From Spirochaetota bacterium (GTDB lineage: Bacteria; Spirochaetota; UBA4802; JAGODF01): 35,931 nt of DNA. A model generated the notes under the pieces. It saw only the letters and a list, made by a program, of their open reading frames with translations. It was not told the origin of the DNA and searched no databases. Below are positions 34,505-35,931 of this stretch, piece after piece. The first letter of the stretch is position 1; each line of letters starts with the position of its first letter. A program made the translations under genes and the position numbers. The stretch spans positions 1 through 35,931 of the forward strand of contig JAOAAF010000017.1 of assembly GCA_026419015.1 (NCBI GenBank), given 5' to 3'.

Positions 34505-35931
<1,427 letters not shown>

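Overview
The window is AT-rich bacterial chromosome, densely packed with genes on both strands. It carries ordinary housekeeping genes: prfA, a tRNA-Arg, dapL, a pcrA/uvrD-type helicase, pyrB-pyrC, glgC and malQ. I see no integrase, transposase, phage gene or CRISPR array. Signal-anchored and putative lipoproteins, an LL-diaminopimelate aminotransferase, a fused ADP-forming acyl-CoA synthetase, a FecR-domain lipoprotein and a CNBD-TPR protein beside a Crp-like regulator fit a deep-branching anaerobic, diderm-type lineage, such as Spirochaetota or an uncultured candidate phylum. That placement is inference; there is no rRNA here to settle it.

Layout, left to right. Bases 1-4299 (minus strand): 5' part of prfA, tRNA-Arg(CCT), a Crp/Fnr-type regulator, a cyclic-nucleotide-binding-fold/TPR fusion and an amidohydrolase. 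After a 442-base AT-rich divergent spacer, bases 4742-8539 (plus) hold a PAS-GAF sensor kinase, a stand-alone receiver and glgC. Bases 8572-12191 (minus) hold malQ translationally coupled to an ADP-forming acyl-CoA synthetase. A small TPR protein follows on plus. Bases 13131-18658 (minus) hold a degenerate penicillin-acylase homolog, dapL, a small secreted/lipoprotein candidate and an exported protein with a fibronectin-III-like segment.

Bases 18909-21028 (plus) encode a MacB/LolCDE-type permease and ATPase. Then come a PcrA-type helicase (minus), an anchored alpha/beta hydrolase (plus), an anchored polysaccharide deacetylase (minus), an NfeD-SPFH-YeaQ membrane cluster (minus) and an HDAC-superfamily deacetylase (minus). 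Divergent from the last is a FecR lipoprotein with a hendecad coiled coil and a clear terminator. A metallo-beta-lactamase-fold protein, a MoxR ATPase and a CoxE-like VWA protein follow, then pyrB-pyrC. The right edge is a decayed multidomain hybrid histidine kinase with four separate lesions.

Themes. Glycogen/alpha-glucan metabolism (glgC, malQ) sits beside a two-component pair and a substrate-level ATP-generating acyl-CoA synthetase. Envelope functions dominate the middle. Several proteins keep a fold but seem to have lost canonical catalytic or ligand residues: the penicillin-acylase homolog, the CNBD of the TPR fusion, and the VWA MIDAS. Many starts were moved from the longest frame to a start supported by a Shine-Dalgarno sequence, signal peptide or promoter.
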